Shown: positions 7,060 to 15,313, counted from the stretch's first letter. The stretch is 24,732 nt of DNA from CAVQEK01 sp964596645 (GCA_964596645.1 CAZQVB010000055.1:1-24732), one strand, 5' to 3'. Translations and numbers: made by a program. The notes: generated by a model from the letters alone, not told the origin.

Positions 7060-9921
7060 TTAAAATGAGAAGTTAAGACCAACCAGGTACAGCTTGGAGC
7101 TGGGCACATCGCTGTTGTTCAGCTCATTACTATTTTCCGGATCGAACGTGTCGTATTTGGCCCAGAACCAGGGATTCTGCGCACTTACGTACAACCTCAA
7201 ATTGCTTATACCTATGCTTTCGGTCATGTTGCGGGCAAAATTATAGCCCAGCGTCACGTTGCGAAGTTTCACGTAGCTGCCATCAAAATAGCGGCGGGTG
7301 TCGCTGTCACGGGGAAACTCCTGGTTTTGGTTTGGCCTGGGGTTTTCGTTGGTCGGGTTGTCGATGGTCCAGTAGTCCACATTCATGTTGTTGTACCGGC
7401 CAAAGAGGTTGTTGTTGCCTGCATGAAAGTCGCTGCGGATCATGTGGCCCAACTTATAGTAGAAAAATATGCTGAGGTCGAAGCCTTTAAATTCAAAGCG
7501 ATTGGTGATGCCGCCATACACATCCGGCACGTCGTTACCAATGATTACGCGATCGTCGGGAGTGATGATGCCATCCAGCTCATCGGTGATGTTTCCGTCT
7601 CCATCTACACCCACTACATCGGCCAGTTTTATTTCGCCTGGTACTTTATTCTCCATCTGCAGGGCCAGGTCCACTTCATCGGCCTGCCAGATACCTATCT
7701 TTTTGTAGTCGAAAAAGACGCGAATGGGCTGCCCGATGAACCAGCTATTGCCGATGTCGTCCACGATGTTGCCTTCCGCATCGCGCAGGGATACATCAAG
7801 GATTTCTTCTTTGTACGATGTGATGTTGAAGTCGACATTCCAGCCAAAGCCTTTGCCCGGGTCGAGCACTACGGCACCGAGGGCCAGCTCTACGCCGGCG
7901 GTGCGTGTTTCGCCGATGTTGGTAGAGATGCGGTCGTAGCCGGAAGTGTAAGGCAGTGCGCGGTTCAGCAGCAGGTCGGTGGTGTTGGTGACGTAGTAGT
8001 CGAAGGAACCATAGACGCGGCTATTGAAAAAGCCAAAGTCAAGGCCCACATCTACAGTAGATGAGATTTCCCAGGTTTTATCGGGATTGGGTATTTCCCA
8101 AAGGCCCCAGCCAAAGGCCGGTGTGTCATGCCATGCATATGTCCTTTTTTGCAACCTGCCGGCTGTTTGGTATGGGTCTACAGAGGCGTTGCCTACCCGG
8201 CCGTACGATGCGCGTAGTTTGAGTTCGTCTACGAAATTCACACTGTTCATAAAAGACTCGTCTACTATACGCCAACCCATGGAAACACCGGGAAAATAAG
8301 CCCATTTGTTGCCTTCGGCGAGCACCGAAGCGCCGTCGGCACGCAGTGTGGCCTGAAACAGGTATTTGCCCATCAGCTCATAGTTCACCCGGCCCATGAA
8401 AGAGGCCAGACTGCGCTCTTCCAGCCGCGAGAAGATACCATTTTGATAAAGGTCATTGAGATTGCTCGACTGGCCATCTACGGTGGTGGCAGTGCCCTGG
8501 TTCCAGTACGAGCCCGATTCATAGGCCAAGCCGGTCACGTTGGTGCCGTTGCGTTCGCGACGAGAAGCCTGTATGGATTGCAGCGCGGTAAATTTCAATT
8601 CGTGTACACCGAAGGTTTTGTCATACGTCAGCAGGTTTTCCCAGGTGTAGCCAAACACGTTGTCGTTGGCAAGTCGCGCACTGGGCGGGCCACCACGTCG
8701 GGCATTGGTGAGGCTGCCGCGGAAGATGCCCTGATTGCGAAAGCGCATATCGGGGCCGAAAAGGGTTTTGAATTTCAAACCTTTGGCCAGTTGTACTTCT
8801 GCATATAGCGAGGAAAATATTCGGGTAAATTTTCTCTGATCTTCATAGGCCCCCGGCACCAGCTCGTTCAGCGGGTTGGTACGTATGCCATCATTGGTGG
8901 GCAGAAAGATCAAATTGCCGCTGGAGTCGTAGGGGATGCCCAGCGGGTTGTTGAGATAGGCCTCACCGAGGGTAGCGTTGGAGCCCCAGTTCTGCACAGA
9001 ATAAGAAAGCAGAGAAGATATACCCACCTTCACAATGCCGGCGCTGTGGTCTACATTGGAGCGCAGGGTGTAGCGCTTATAATCCTGATTTTCGATCAGA
9101 CCCTGTTCATCGAAGTAGCCAGCCGACAGGTTGAACTGTGTTTTTTGGTTACCGCCGGTGAGGCTCAGTTGGTGGTTCATCTGATAACCGTCGCCGAGCA
9201 CCAGCTCCGGATAATCGGTTGACAAGCCATTGGCAATGGAATTGAGCTCTACGATGTCGTTAAAAACAACTGCATCATCGGGGATCACGCCGTTCCACAA
9301 CACTTTTTTAGTGGCGGGGTCCCAGCGCCTCGATTCGCGCTTCATAGCGGCAAACTCTTCGCCGTTCATCATATCGATCATGCGTGTCACCTGGCTTATG
9401 CCGTAGTAGCCATCATAAGCGACGGTGGTTTTGCCGGTAGAGCCGCGCTTGGTGGTTACGAGAATCACACCATTGGCACCACGCGATCCGTAGATGGCCG
9501 TGGCAGCAGCATCTTTCAATACTTCGATGGATTCAATGTCCTGGGGGTTGATGTCGAAAAGGGTACCTGAGCCACCTGTCATGGGCATGGGCACACCATC
9601 GATGACATAAAGTGGGTCGTTAGACGCCTGTATGGAACGCCGGCCACGGATCTGCACATTACTGTTCTGGCCGGGCCTTCCACCCTGAGCCACCACATCT
9701 ACTCCGGCAATCTGACCTTGCATGGCCTGCAGCGGGTTGCCTACCGCTACCGCTTGTATTTTTTCGGCGCTGAGTGAGGAGATGGCGGCAGTAACATCGC
9801 GTTTTTCCTGGGTGCCATAGCCGACCGCCACTACCTCGCTCAGGGCAGTGATATCGGGATTCATCACCAGGTCGATCACCGAGCGGTTGCCCACTTCTAT
9901 CTCTTCTTTGTGGTAGCCCAC
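7060..9921 (-). CDS. SusC/RagA TonB-dependent receptor, plug and barrel part (after frameshift)
   Basis: Outer-membrane, TonB-dependent channel partner of the SusD protein. This 953-codon frame holds the plug (EVVAVGYGTQEKRDVTAAIS, then NPLQAMQGQIAGVDVV, VQIRGRRSI and PLYVIDGVPM) and the whole beta-barrel, ending in the aromatic LVGLNFSF typical of outer-membrane barrels. It is not a complete gene: the signal peptide, STN and carboxypeptidase-regulatory-like domains lie in another frame at 9897-10550. The GTG at the 5' edge of this frame is only where the frame opens. The domain boundary SSVGYHKEEIEV runs continuously if one base is restored near 9931-9936. The result is either a real one-base loss or an assembly error. 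Confidence 0.9.
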   Translation of the reverse strand: MGYHKEEIEVGNRSVIDLVMNPDITALSEVVAVGYGTQEKRDVTAAISSLSAEKIQAVAVGNPLQAMQGQIAGVDVVAQGGRPGQNSNVQIRGRRSIQASNDPLYVIDGVPMPMTGGSGTLFDINPQDIESIEVLKDAAATAIYGSRGANGVILVTTKRGSTGKTTVAYDGYYGISQVTRMIDMMNGEEFAAMKRESRRWDPATKKVLWNGVIPDDAVVFNDIVELNSIANGLSTDYPELVLGDGYQMNHQLSLTGGNQKTQFNLSAGYFDEQGLIENQDYKRYTLRSNVDHSAGIVKVGISSLLSYSVQNWGSNATLGEAYLNNPLGIPYDSSGNLIFLPTNDGIRTNPLNELVPGAYEDQRKFTRIFSSLYAEVQLAKGLKFKTLFGPDMRFRNQGIFRGSLTNARRGGPPSARLANDNVFGYTWENLLTYDKTFGVHELKFTALQSIQASRRERNGTNVTGLAYESGSYWNQGTATTVDGQSSNLNDLYQNGIFSRLEERSLASFMGRVNYELMGKYLFQATLRADGASVLAEGNKWAYFPGVSMGWRIVDESFMNSVNFVDELKLRASYGRVGNASVDPYQTAGRLQKRTYAWHDTPAFGWGLWEIPNPDKTWEISSTVDVGLDFGFFNSRVYGSFDYYVTNTTDLLLNRALPYTSGYDRISTNIGETRTAGVELALGAVVLDPGKGFGWNVDFNITSYKEEILDVSLRDAEGNIVDDIGNSWFIGQPIRVFFDYKKIGIWQADEVDLALQMENKVPGEIKLADVVGVDGDGNITDELDGIITPDDRVIIGNDVPDVYGGITNRFEFKGFDLSIFFYYKLGHMIRSDFHAGNNNLFGRYNNMNVDYWTIDNPTNENPRPNQNQEFPRDSDTRRYFDGSYVKLRNVTLGYNFARNMTESIGISNLRLYVSAQNPWFWAKYDTFDPENSNELNNSDVPSSKLYLVGLNFSF

Positions 9922-10550
9922 CGAGCTGAATATAATACAGCATTGTCGCTCTCTACCTGCAGGCGGTAGTTGCCATCCAGGTCGGTCACCACGCCAGAGG
10001 TAGTTCCTTTCACTATGATATTGACTCCGGGCAGCGGCTCTTCATTGTCGGCGGCAGTCACTTTGCCACTCACTACATTGCCCTGCTGAGCATCTTTGCT
10101 GCTCATATCGAAAATGCTTTTTCCTTGAGCCTTGCCAATGTTTTCCATTGTGCCAGCGTGGTTTGTACTCGCTGAAGGCTCTTTTTTGTGCAAAGACTCC
10201 GGAGCAGATTTGCGCCGCTTGGCAGTGATCACGTACTGGTCAGCGCGAATTTTTTCAAATTCCAGACCCAGCGGTGAGAGCACCTTTTTCAGGTCCGCTT
10301 CCAGGTTGTCGGTGGGTGGTTGTGGCTTGCGAACAAGAAGGTGCTGAAGTAAGCTGGCATCGTAGCCGAAGTTGACGTTGTAATGGCCCTTGAGCTGATC
10401 GAGAAAAGTGCTGAGCGGAACATCGCTTTGAGCCTTGCCCCATTGAGTGTTACTGGCCAAGGTCAGATTTTGCGCCCTTGGTGCGCTGTAGGCCAGTAGC
10501 AGGCCCACGAGCATTACATGCATGGCATGTCTGCGTAGTGTTGCTGTCAT
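9897..10550 (-). CDS. SusC/RagA TonB-dependent transducer, N-terminal part (before frameshift)
   Basis: True start of the SusC gene. It shows a signal peptide (MHVMLVGLLLAYSAPRAQ), then an STN (secretin/TonB short N-terminal) domain of about residues 40-110, then a carboxypeptidase-regulatory-like domain (VVSGKVTAADNEEPLPGVNI, GTTSGVVTDLDGNYRLQV). After VESDNAVL the frame goes astray (YSARWATTKKR, stop). The expected continuation, F-S-S-V-G-Y, sits in the neighbouring frame. An STN domain marks a transducer that signals to an inner-membrane FecR protein, which agrees with the fecR-like gene 42 bp upstream. Expected full product: about 1160 residues. Confidence 0.9.
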   Translation of the reverse strand: MTATLRRHAMHVMLVGLLLAYSAPRAQNLTLASNTQWGKAQSDVPLSTFLDQLKGHYNVNFGYDASLLQHLLVRKPQPPTDNLEADLKKVLSPLGLEFEKIRADQYVITAKRRKSAPESLHKKEPSASTNHAGTMENIGKAQGKSIFDMSSKDAQQGNVVSGKVTAADNEEPLPGVNIIVKGTTSGVVTDLDGNYRLQVESDNAVLYSARWATTKKR

Positions 10551-10592
10551 AATTATTGAGTGTTTAGGGTTTAATAATACCTGAGCATATTG

Positions 10593-11567
10593 TTACTCCG
10601 AGCCGTCAGGCCGCGACTCGAAGCCGATATAATCTTTCTTCATCAATATCTTAAGGTCAAAAGCTTTGGCCAGCGCCTCGAAGAGCAGGTGAGGCTCATC
10701 CATCGGGTAAGAACCAGTAAACTGCAACTTCTCCAGCCCATCACTGATCAGGTCTACCTCAAAGCCATAGGTGCGCCTTATCCTTGTGGCCACATCAGGC
10801 AATGGCGTTGCCTCGAATACCAGCAAATTGTGCGTCCAGGCTGTATAGATCCCAGTATTCACCACTTTTGCCTTTACCTCATGATGCCGGTCATCGTAGG
10901 TGGCCAATTCGCCCGGGCTCATTTCCAGCGGCTGGGCCAGTCCCTCAGCATTCAGTTGTACTTTGCCGTGTTCCAGCATTACCTCGGTGCGGTGGCAGTG
11001 GCTGCTTACATTAAAGGCTGTGCCGAGCACACGCACATCGATGGGCCCGCTGTGTACTACGAAGGGATTATTGTCTTTTTCTATTTCAAAGAAGCATTCA
11101 CCTTCTATCCATACCTCACGCACATCTTTGCCTTTGCCCAGGCCCGGCCGGTATTTGATCTTGCTGTTGGCATTGAGAGTGGCGATGGATTGGTCGGGCA
11201 GCACAATGCGCTGGGTTTCACCATAGGGGCTTTGGTATACGATGTATTGGTTCGATTGCTGGTGCCATGCGATACCTGCCATGATCAACAGGCCTGTGAC
11301 TGCGGCGGCTATTTTGCTCCAGGTGGCGAGCGATATGCGCCGGCGCACGGGCAGATGGCGCTGCAGGCGACGCTGCATGCGCTCCGACGCCGCCTGACCA
11401 GGCAATTTCAGTTCTTCTGCCGGCCACTGAAGATGCTGAAGCCATTCAGTGAGTGCAGCATCGTGCTTTTGTTCATTCAGCATAGCAAACAGCTGCTCGG
11501 CCTCTGCCGGTGTGCATTGGTTGCTGTGGTATTTTTGCAGAAGTGCTTTTAATGAATCTTCCGACAT
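10593..11567 (-). CDS. FecR-type anti-sigma factor with DUF4974 domain
   Basis: Inner-membrane anti-sigma factor expected to hold the neighbouring ECF sigma factor and release it on signal from the SusC STN domain. The ATG at 11567 is chosen (MSEDSLKALL, 324 residues). Upstream in-frame codons to 11594 look non-coding, since family members begin close to this point. A cytoplasmic N-terminus (1-80) precedes one membrane segment (about 82-100, KIAAAVTGLLIMAGIAW). A FecR domain (about 112-210, with GETQRIVLPDQSIATLNANS and GTAFNVSSH) and a C-terminal DUF4974 domain (about 255-324, LVFEATPLPDVATRIRRTYG) follow. It lies between the sigma gene and susC on the same strand, the standard order for this signalling cassette. 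Confidence 0.93.
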   Translation of the reverse strand: MSEDSLKALLQKYHSNQCTPAEAEQLFAMLNEQKHDAALTEWLQHLQWPAEELKLPGQAASERMQRRLQRHLPVRRRISLATWSKIAAAVTGLLIMAGIAWHQQSNQYIVYQSPYGETQRIVLPDQSIATLNANSKIKYRPGLGKGKDVREVWIEGECFFEIEKDNNPFVVHSGPIDVRVLGTAFNVSSHCHRTEVMLEHGKVQLNAEGLAQPLEMSPGELATYDDRHHEVKAKVVNTGIYTAWTHNLLVFEATPLPDVATRIRRTYGFEVDLISDGLEKLQFTGSYPMDEPHLLFEALAKAFDLKILMKKDYIGFESRPDGSE

Positions 11568-11644
11568 GAAGCCCGCTTTTATATACCAATACAATCGGGC
11601 GCGCCGGGAGGGTAGTTCTGAATAAAAAAAAACTTAGGAAAATA

Positions 11645-12244
11645 TCAGAAAAGCCAAATATGCATCAGCAAGCCCCCAATGGTAAGTGCGCCGGCGTGAA
11701 GCTCGAAGTAAGTACGCATAAAGCGGATGGCCTTTTTCATGTGATCTTTCACGGCATCGCGTGTCGTTCCCATGGTCTTTGCAGCTTCATCATAGGTTTT
11801 GCCTTCGATCTTGCACAGTGTGTAAGCCTCCCGGCGTCGCGGTGGCAGTTTTGAGAGTGCGGCGTCGGCCATGTGGGTATATTCGCCTAGCAGATAATCG
11901 CTTTCCGTGGTATTGGCTCCTGTGGGCATGTGTAGCAGTATTTCTTTCACCAGCTGGCGGTCGCGGGCTGCTTTTTTCAGGTAGTTGAAGGCCAGGTGCT
12001 TGCACGTCACCAGCAGATAGGCACCTATATTTTGTTCTGGATCTAGGAGCTCCCGCCTTTCCCACAGTTTTATAAAAGCCTCATGTACGAAATCTTCGGC
12101 AAGGGTTGGCGACTTGAGCAGGCGCAGGGCAAAAGTATAGGTGGCAGGGTGGTGTATTTGAAAGAGCTTGGCATAGGCATCCCTGTCGCCCTGGCGAAAG
12201 AGGGCCACGAGTTCAGGGGTGTTTATTGGCAGGGTGTGTCCCAT
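11645..12244 (-). CDS. ECF sigma-70 factor of the SusCD cassette
   Basis: Extracytoplasmic-function sigma factor, 199 residues. Region 2 is about residues 10-85 (FALRLLKSPTLAEDFVHEAF, IKLWERRE). Region 4 is about 130-185 (ALSKLPPRRREAYTLCKIEG, then KTYDEAAKTMGTTRDAVKDH). It ends in an unusual hydrophobic tail, LTIGGLLMHIWLF, which could contact the membrane or the anti-sigma factor. It is the first gene of the minus-strand operon, 77 bp before the fecR-like gene. By analogy with Bacteroidota trans-envelope signalling systems it should activate susC-susD. A perfect 12-bp palindrome (12258-12269) lies 13 bp before its start. Confidence 0.93.
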   Translation of the reverse strand: MGHTLPINTPELVALFRQGDRDAYAKLFQIHHPATYTFALRLLKSPTLAEDFVHEAFIKLWERRELLDPEQNIGAYLLVTCKHLAFNYLKKAARDRQLVKEILLHMPTGANTTESDYLLGEYTHMADAALSKLPPRRREAYTLCKIEGKTYDEAAKTMGTTRDAVKDHMKKAIRFMRTYFELHAGALTIGGLLMHIWLF

Positions 12245-12257
12245 GTTCAGGGAAAAA

Positions 12258-12269
12258 ATTTGTACAAAT
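12258..12269. promoter_or_regulatory. Perfect 12-bp palindrome upstream of the ECF sigma gene
   Basis: ATTTGTACAAAT reads the same on both strands and ends 13 bp before the sigma start codon, a position where a dimeric repressor could block transcription or translation initiation. Function is inferred from position only. Confidence 0.35.
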
Positions 12270-12526
12270 GAGGTAAAAAAATCAGAATTAATAAGCGCTG
12301 ATTCAAAATATTCTCGAATGAGACGATGTCGCGACCCGGTGTGAATGGTGGGAAAAGTAGGCAGTTCAGATCAATAGTTGCCCCAGCCTTTTGGAATTGG
12401 TCAACAGTGTAGGTTACTCCCATTCAGTTTGGTTTTTTAGCATTTTATCAATCAACTTAGTGGCAAAGACTACCGGGCTGTTCTCAAAAAATCTGTATTT
12501 TGGGAGCACTATGTTGTTTGGATAAT

Positions 12527-13063
12527 ATGACACCCAACGATCAGCATCTCATATTTCAGCTCAGACAAGGAAAGACCAAGGCGCTCGAGGCATTGCATAA
12601 GCGATATGCCCACCGCATCTTCGGCGCCTGTCTCCAATTTCACCTGACTGCTGAAGATGCCGAGGAGATCGTGCAGGATGTATTTGTGAAAGTATGGGAA
12701 AATCGAATGGAGCTGAAGCTTGGCTATTCATTCAGATCATACCTCTTTACCATAGCTAAAAATTGTGTACTGAAGTATGCGCGCAAAAAGGTGATCCACC
12801 ACACCATAGAGCACTACATCAACCAGAGGCCCGGTACGGCAACGAACCTGGAACAGGAAATGATTTTTAACGAAGCACAGGCACAGTTGGAGACTTTGAT
12901 TGATAACCTGCCACCCAAAAAACAAAAGATATATCTGCTGAGCCATTGCGAAGGCTTACCCCATAAAGAGATAGCCGACAAGCTTGGCATATCGGTGCGC
13001 ACCGTGGAAAGCCACACCTACCAGATCAACGCACTCATCAAACAAAAGCTCGGGCTCAACTAA
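12527..13063 (+). CDS. Second ECF sigma-70 factor, divergent
   Basis: 178 residues from the ATG at 12527. A TTG at 12500 is in frame, but its leader sequence is not family-like. Region 2 is about residues 12-85 (FHLTAEDAEEIVQDVFVKVW, SFRSYLFTIAKNCVLKYARK). Region 4 is about 120-175 (IDNLPPKKQKIYLLSHCEGL, HKEIADKLGISVRTVESHTY). The residues match the Bacteroidota RpoE-like ECF group that usually precedes a fecR gene, but none lies downstream; a repeat array and then an EVE-domain gene follow. It is divergent from the other sigma gene, with a 282-bp intergenic region that may carry promoters for both. It could be an orphan or act through the neighbouring anti-sigma factor. Confidence 0.93.
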   Translation: MTPNDQHLIFQLRQGKTKALEALHKRYAHRIFGACLQFHLTAEDAEEIVQDVFVKVWENRMELKLGYSFRSYLFTIAKNCVLKYARKKVIHHTIEHYINQRPGTATNLEQEMIFNEAQAQLETLIDNLPPKKQKIYLLSHCEGLPHKEIADKLGISVRTVESHTYQINALIKQKLGLN

Positions 13064-13084
13064 TAAGCGCCCGATATATCAAAC

Positions 13085-13255
13085 GCCCCGCAAAGGCAGC
13101 ATCCCACAACGATGGGTGCAGCCCACAGATGCACCAGTTCAGCCCCGCAAGGGCGATATCATGTAAAGATAGGTACAGCCCATCGATGCACCAGGTTAGC
13201 CCTGAAAGGGCGCCATCCCACAGCGATGGGTAAAGCTGTGGGCGGCGTGTGCACA
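13085..13255. repeat. Three tandem 57-bp repeats
   Basis: Units at 13085-13141, 13142-13198 and 13199-13255. Each begins with a small hairpin (GCC..GGC in unit 1, GCCC CGCAA GGGC in unit 2, GCCC TGAAA GGGC in unit 3) followed by a diverged ATC..GATGGGT block. Units 1 and 2 also share CAGCCC and GATGCACCAG. The exact 57-bp period is clear, but the third unit diverges after GGTAAAGC. Short open frames across it, on both strands, are products of the repeat. The array fills the gap between the second sigma gene and the EVE gene. Confidence 0.8.
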
Positions 13256-13268
13256 AAATCAAGTCGGA

Positions 13269-13313
13269 TTGGTTTAGATAAAAAACTATTTCTAATTTAA
13301 TTTTTTAAACCAA
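13269..13313. promoter_or_regulatory. Inverted repeat around an AT-rich core before the EVE gene
   Basis: TTGGTTTA (13269-13276) and TAAACCAA (13306-13313) are perfect inverted arms around a 29-nt AT-rich spacer, ending 11 bp before the EVE start codon. It could be an operator or a 5' leader hairpin. No consensus -7 box is visible inside it. Confidence 0.35.
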
Positions 13314-13324
13314 ATCGTGTGCAG

Positions 13325-13726
13325 ATGAATTATTGGCTGGTGAAGTCGGAACCCGAAACCTATTCCTGGAAAACCTTCAATGACATGGGCCGCGACCACT
13401 GGGATGGCGTGCGCAACTATCAGGCAAGGAATAACATAAAGGCCATGAAAAAAGGTGATGCCGTGCTTTTTTACCACAGCGGCTCCGAAAGGCAGATCGT
13501 GGGCATAGCCAGGGTGGAGAGAGAGCACTATCAGGACCCAACCACAGACGATACCAACTGGGTGGTGGTAGACCTGGCGCCGGTACGCCCGCTCCAAAAG
13601 CCCATCACGTTGGCACAGGTGAAAGCCGATGATCGCCTGCACCAGATATACCTGGTGCGCAATCCGCGCCTGTCGGTGATGCCCCTGTCGAAGGCCGAAT
13701 ATGACATAATCTTAAGCAAGGAGTAA
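13325..13726 (+). CDS. EVE domain-containing protein
   Basis: Small single-domain protein of 133 residues from the ATG at 13325; the family typically begins MNYWLVKSEP. It shows the EVE hallmarks: MNYWLVKSEPETYSW at the N-terminus, WDGVRNYQARNN, and MKKGDAVLFYHSG, then IVGIARV. EVE domains belong to the PUA-like/ASCH fold, and characterised relatives bind modified nucleobases in nucleic acids. Cellular partners here are unknown. A GTG at 13319 is in frame but adds only two residues. The stop is 3 bp before the next gene, so the two are probably co-transcribed. Confidence 0.93.
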   Translation: MNYWLVKSEPETYSWKTFNDMGRDHWDGVRNYQARNNIKAMKKGDAVLFYHSGSERQIVGIARVEREHYQDPTTDDTNWVVVDLAPVRPLQKPITLAQVKADDRLHQIYLVRNPRLSVMPLSKAEYDIILSKE

Positions 13727-13729
13727 AGC

Positions 13730-15295
13730 ATGAAGCTTTCTACGCTGTACATTTTACTGTTGTGCTCACTCGCCCCCTTGGTGCAGTTGAAGGCCCAGGT
13801 GGAGCAGACGCAACGCATCGAGTTCGAACTGAACGACGAAGATGACCGTGTGTTCAACATAGTGACTGCCGGTGAAGAAGGTCTTGTACTGTACCGTGAA
13901 GTGAAAAATCGCGAAACGAGGATGGAGCGCAAGTGGGAGGTGATTCACCTGGACACTACGCTCTCGGTGCTTTGGCGAAACTACTACTATGTAGATCTGC
14001 GCTACATCTACAGCGGCTGGGAGTACTGCGACGGGCAGTTTTATATGCTGTTCAGGCAAAACGTAGAAAGCATAAAAGCCAACCTGCAAATACTCCGGCT
14101 GAACCTGGACAATCAGCAATCCTCTACCTTTCTCATAGAGCGCGACTTCCCGCTGGAGCTGTCACAGTTTGAGGTGGTGCGCAATACGCTCATATTTGGC
14201 GGCTACGCCAATACCCGACCAGCCGTGGTGGCTTATATCTTTGGTGATACCAAACCCATTGTGCTTCCTGGATTTTACAATCAGAAGAGCGAACTCATGC
14301 AAATAGAGGTAGACGATGCCGCGGGTACTTTCAATGTGCTAACTTCACTAAGGCAAAAAGATGGCAGCAAAACGATCGATATAAAGACATTTGACCAGCG
14401 GGGCGAAATGCTCAAAAACGTGCTGCTGCAACCCAGCAATGAGCGCAGCCTGCTGTACGGCCGCTCCGTCACCTTGAAAGACAATATACACCTCATCGCC
14501 GGCACCTACACACGCAAGCGCTCCGATATGTCGCGGGGTATTTTTCTTGCACGTATAGCCCCCGATGGCGAGCATGTGATCAACTATTACAATTATGCCG
14601 ATCTGAAAAACTTCTTCAGCTATATGAAAGCCAAGCGCGAAAAGCGGATCAAAGAGCGCATAGAAAGAAGGAAGATCAAAGGGAAAAAGAACAGGTTCAA
14701 CTACCGCCTGCTGGTGCACGATGTGGTGGAGGCACCCAATGGCAACTTCATCATGATTGGTGAGGCATTTTATCCCAAATACTCACACAACTCCTTCTAC
14801 TCGCCCTTCGGAGGCTACTCCCGGTACATGGGCGACTACGGCATGATGTTCGACGGCTATCGCTACACACACGCCGTGGTGATCGGCTTCGACACCAACG
14901 GCCGGGTACAGTGGGACAACAGCTTTGAGATCAACGATGTGGAGTCGTTTGAACTGGAGCAATTTGTACACGTGGCCGCCAACGACGACAAAGTAGTGCT
15001 GGCCTATTTATTCGAAAATGTAGTGCGCACCAAAGTGGTATACCAGGGTGAGGTATTGGAAGGCAAATCGTTCAACGACCTCATGCTGTCGTTTGAAGAT
15101 GACGTGATCAGCGATAAAGACAGCGAATACGAAGGCATGGAATCGTGGTATGGCAATGTGATGATAGCCTTCGGTGTACAGCAACTGAAGAACCTGAAAA
15201 GTGAGGGGGTAAAGCTGAATCGCGATGTTTTCTTCATCAATAAGCTAAGGTTCGACGGTGCTCAACAAATGGAGGAAGAAGATACAGTGAACTGA
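13730..15295 (+). CDS. Secreted protein of unknown function
   Basis: I do not recognise this 521-residue protein. It starts with a clear signal peptide (LSTLYILLLCSLAPLVQLKA, cleavage near residue 23), so it is exported. The body is rich in short beta-strand-like stretches alternating with turns (EEGLVLYREVKN, YCDGQFYMLFRQN, NTLIFGGYANTRP, NIHLIAGTYTRK, NGNFIMIGEAF, THAVVIGFDTNGRVQWDNSF), which suggests a beta-propeller. A strongly basic segment (KAKREKRIKERIERRKIKGK) lies near residue 310, followed by an aromatic, Tyr/Phe-rich stretch. The C-terminus is acidic. It begins 3 bp after the EVE gene and ends 26 bp before pyrR. Confidence 0.85.
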   Translation: MKLSTLYILLLCSLAPLVQLKAQVEQTQRIEFELNDEDDRVFNIVTAGEEGLVLYREVKNRETRMERKWEVIHLDTTLSVLWRNYYYVDLRYIYSGWEYCDGQFYMLFRQNVESIKANLQILRLNLDNQQSSTFLIERDFPLELSQFEVVRNTLIFGGYANTRPAVVAYIFGDTKPIVLPGFYNQKSELMQIEVDDAAGTFNVLTSLRQKDGSKTIDIKTFDQRGEMLKNVLLQPSNERSLLYGRSVTLKDNIHLIAGTYTRKRSDMSRGIFLARIAPDGEHVINYYNYADLKNFFSYMKAKREKRIKERIERRKIKGKKNRFNYRLLVHDVVEAPNGNFIMIGEAFYPKYSHNSFYSPFGGYSRYMGDYGMMFDGYRYTHAVVIGFDTNGRVQWDNSFEINDVESFELEQFVHVAANDDKVVLAYLFENVVRTKVVYQGEVLEGKSFNDLMLSFEDDVISDKDSEYEGMESWYGNVMIAFGVQQLKNLKSEGVKLNRDVFFINKLRFDGAQQMEEEDTVN

Positions 15296-15305
15296 GTGAT
15301 TTTTA

Positions 15306-15313
15306 TATATTTG
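15306..15313 (+). promoter_or_regulatory. Possible -7 box for pyrR-pyrB
   Basis: TATATTTG fits the TAnnTTTG consensus, but it ends only 8 bp before the first ATG, so a transcript from it would be nearly leaderless. No matching -33 element was found. Confidence 0.35.

Noticed and set aside
7327..8064. 245-codon + strand frame opposite SusC
   Set aside because: Shadow of the SusC barrel; the real frame has plug and barrel motifs along its whole length.
10590..11552. Long open frame (320 codons) on the + strand opposite the FecR gene
   Set aside because: It is a reverse-strand shadow of a clear FecR/DUF4974 gene and its translation shows no family features.
13085..13255. Possible CRISPR array
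   Set aside because: The units are directly adjacent with no variable spacers, and no cas genes are near.
13112..13300. Open frames across the 57-bp repeats
   Set aside because: 57 bp is a multiple of three, so tandem copies create open frames by chance; no start context or family resemblance.
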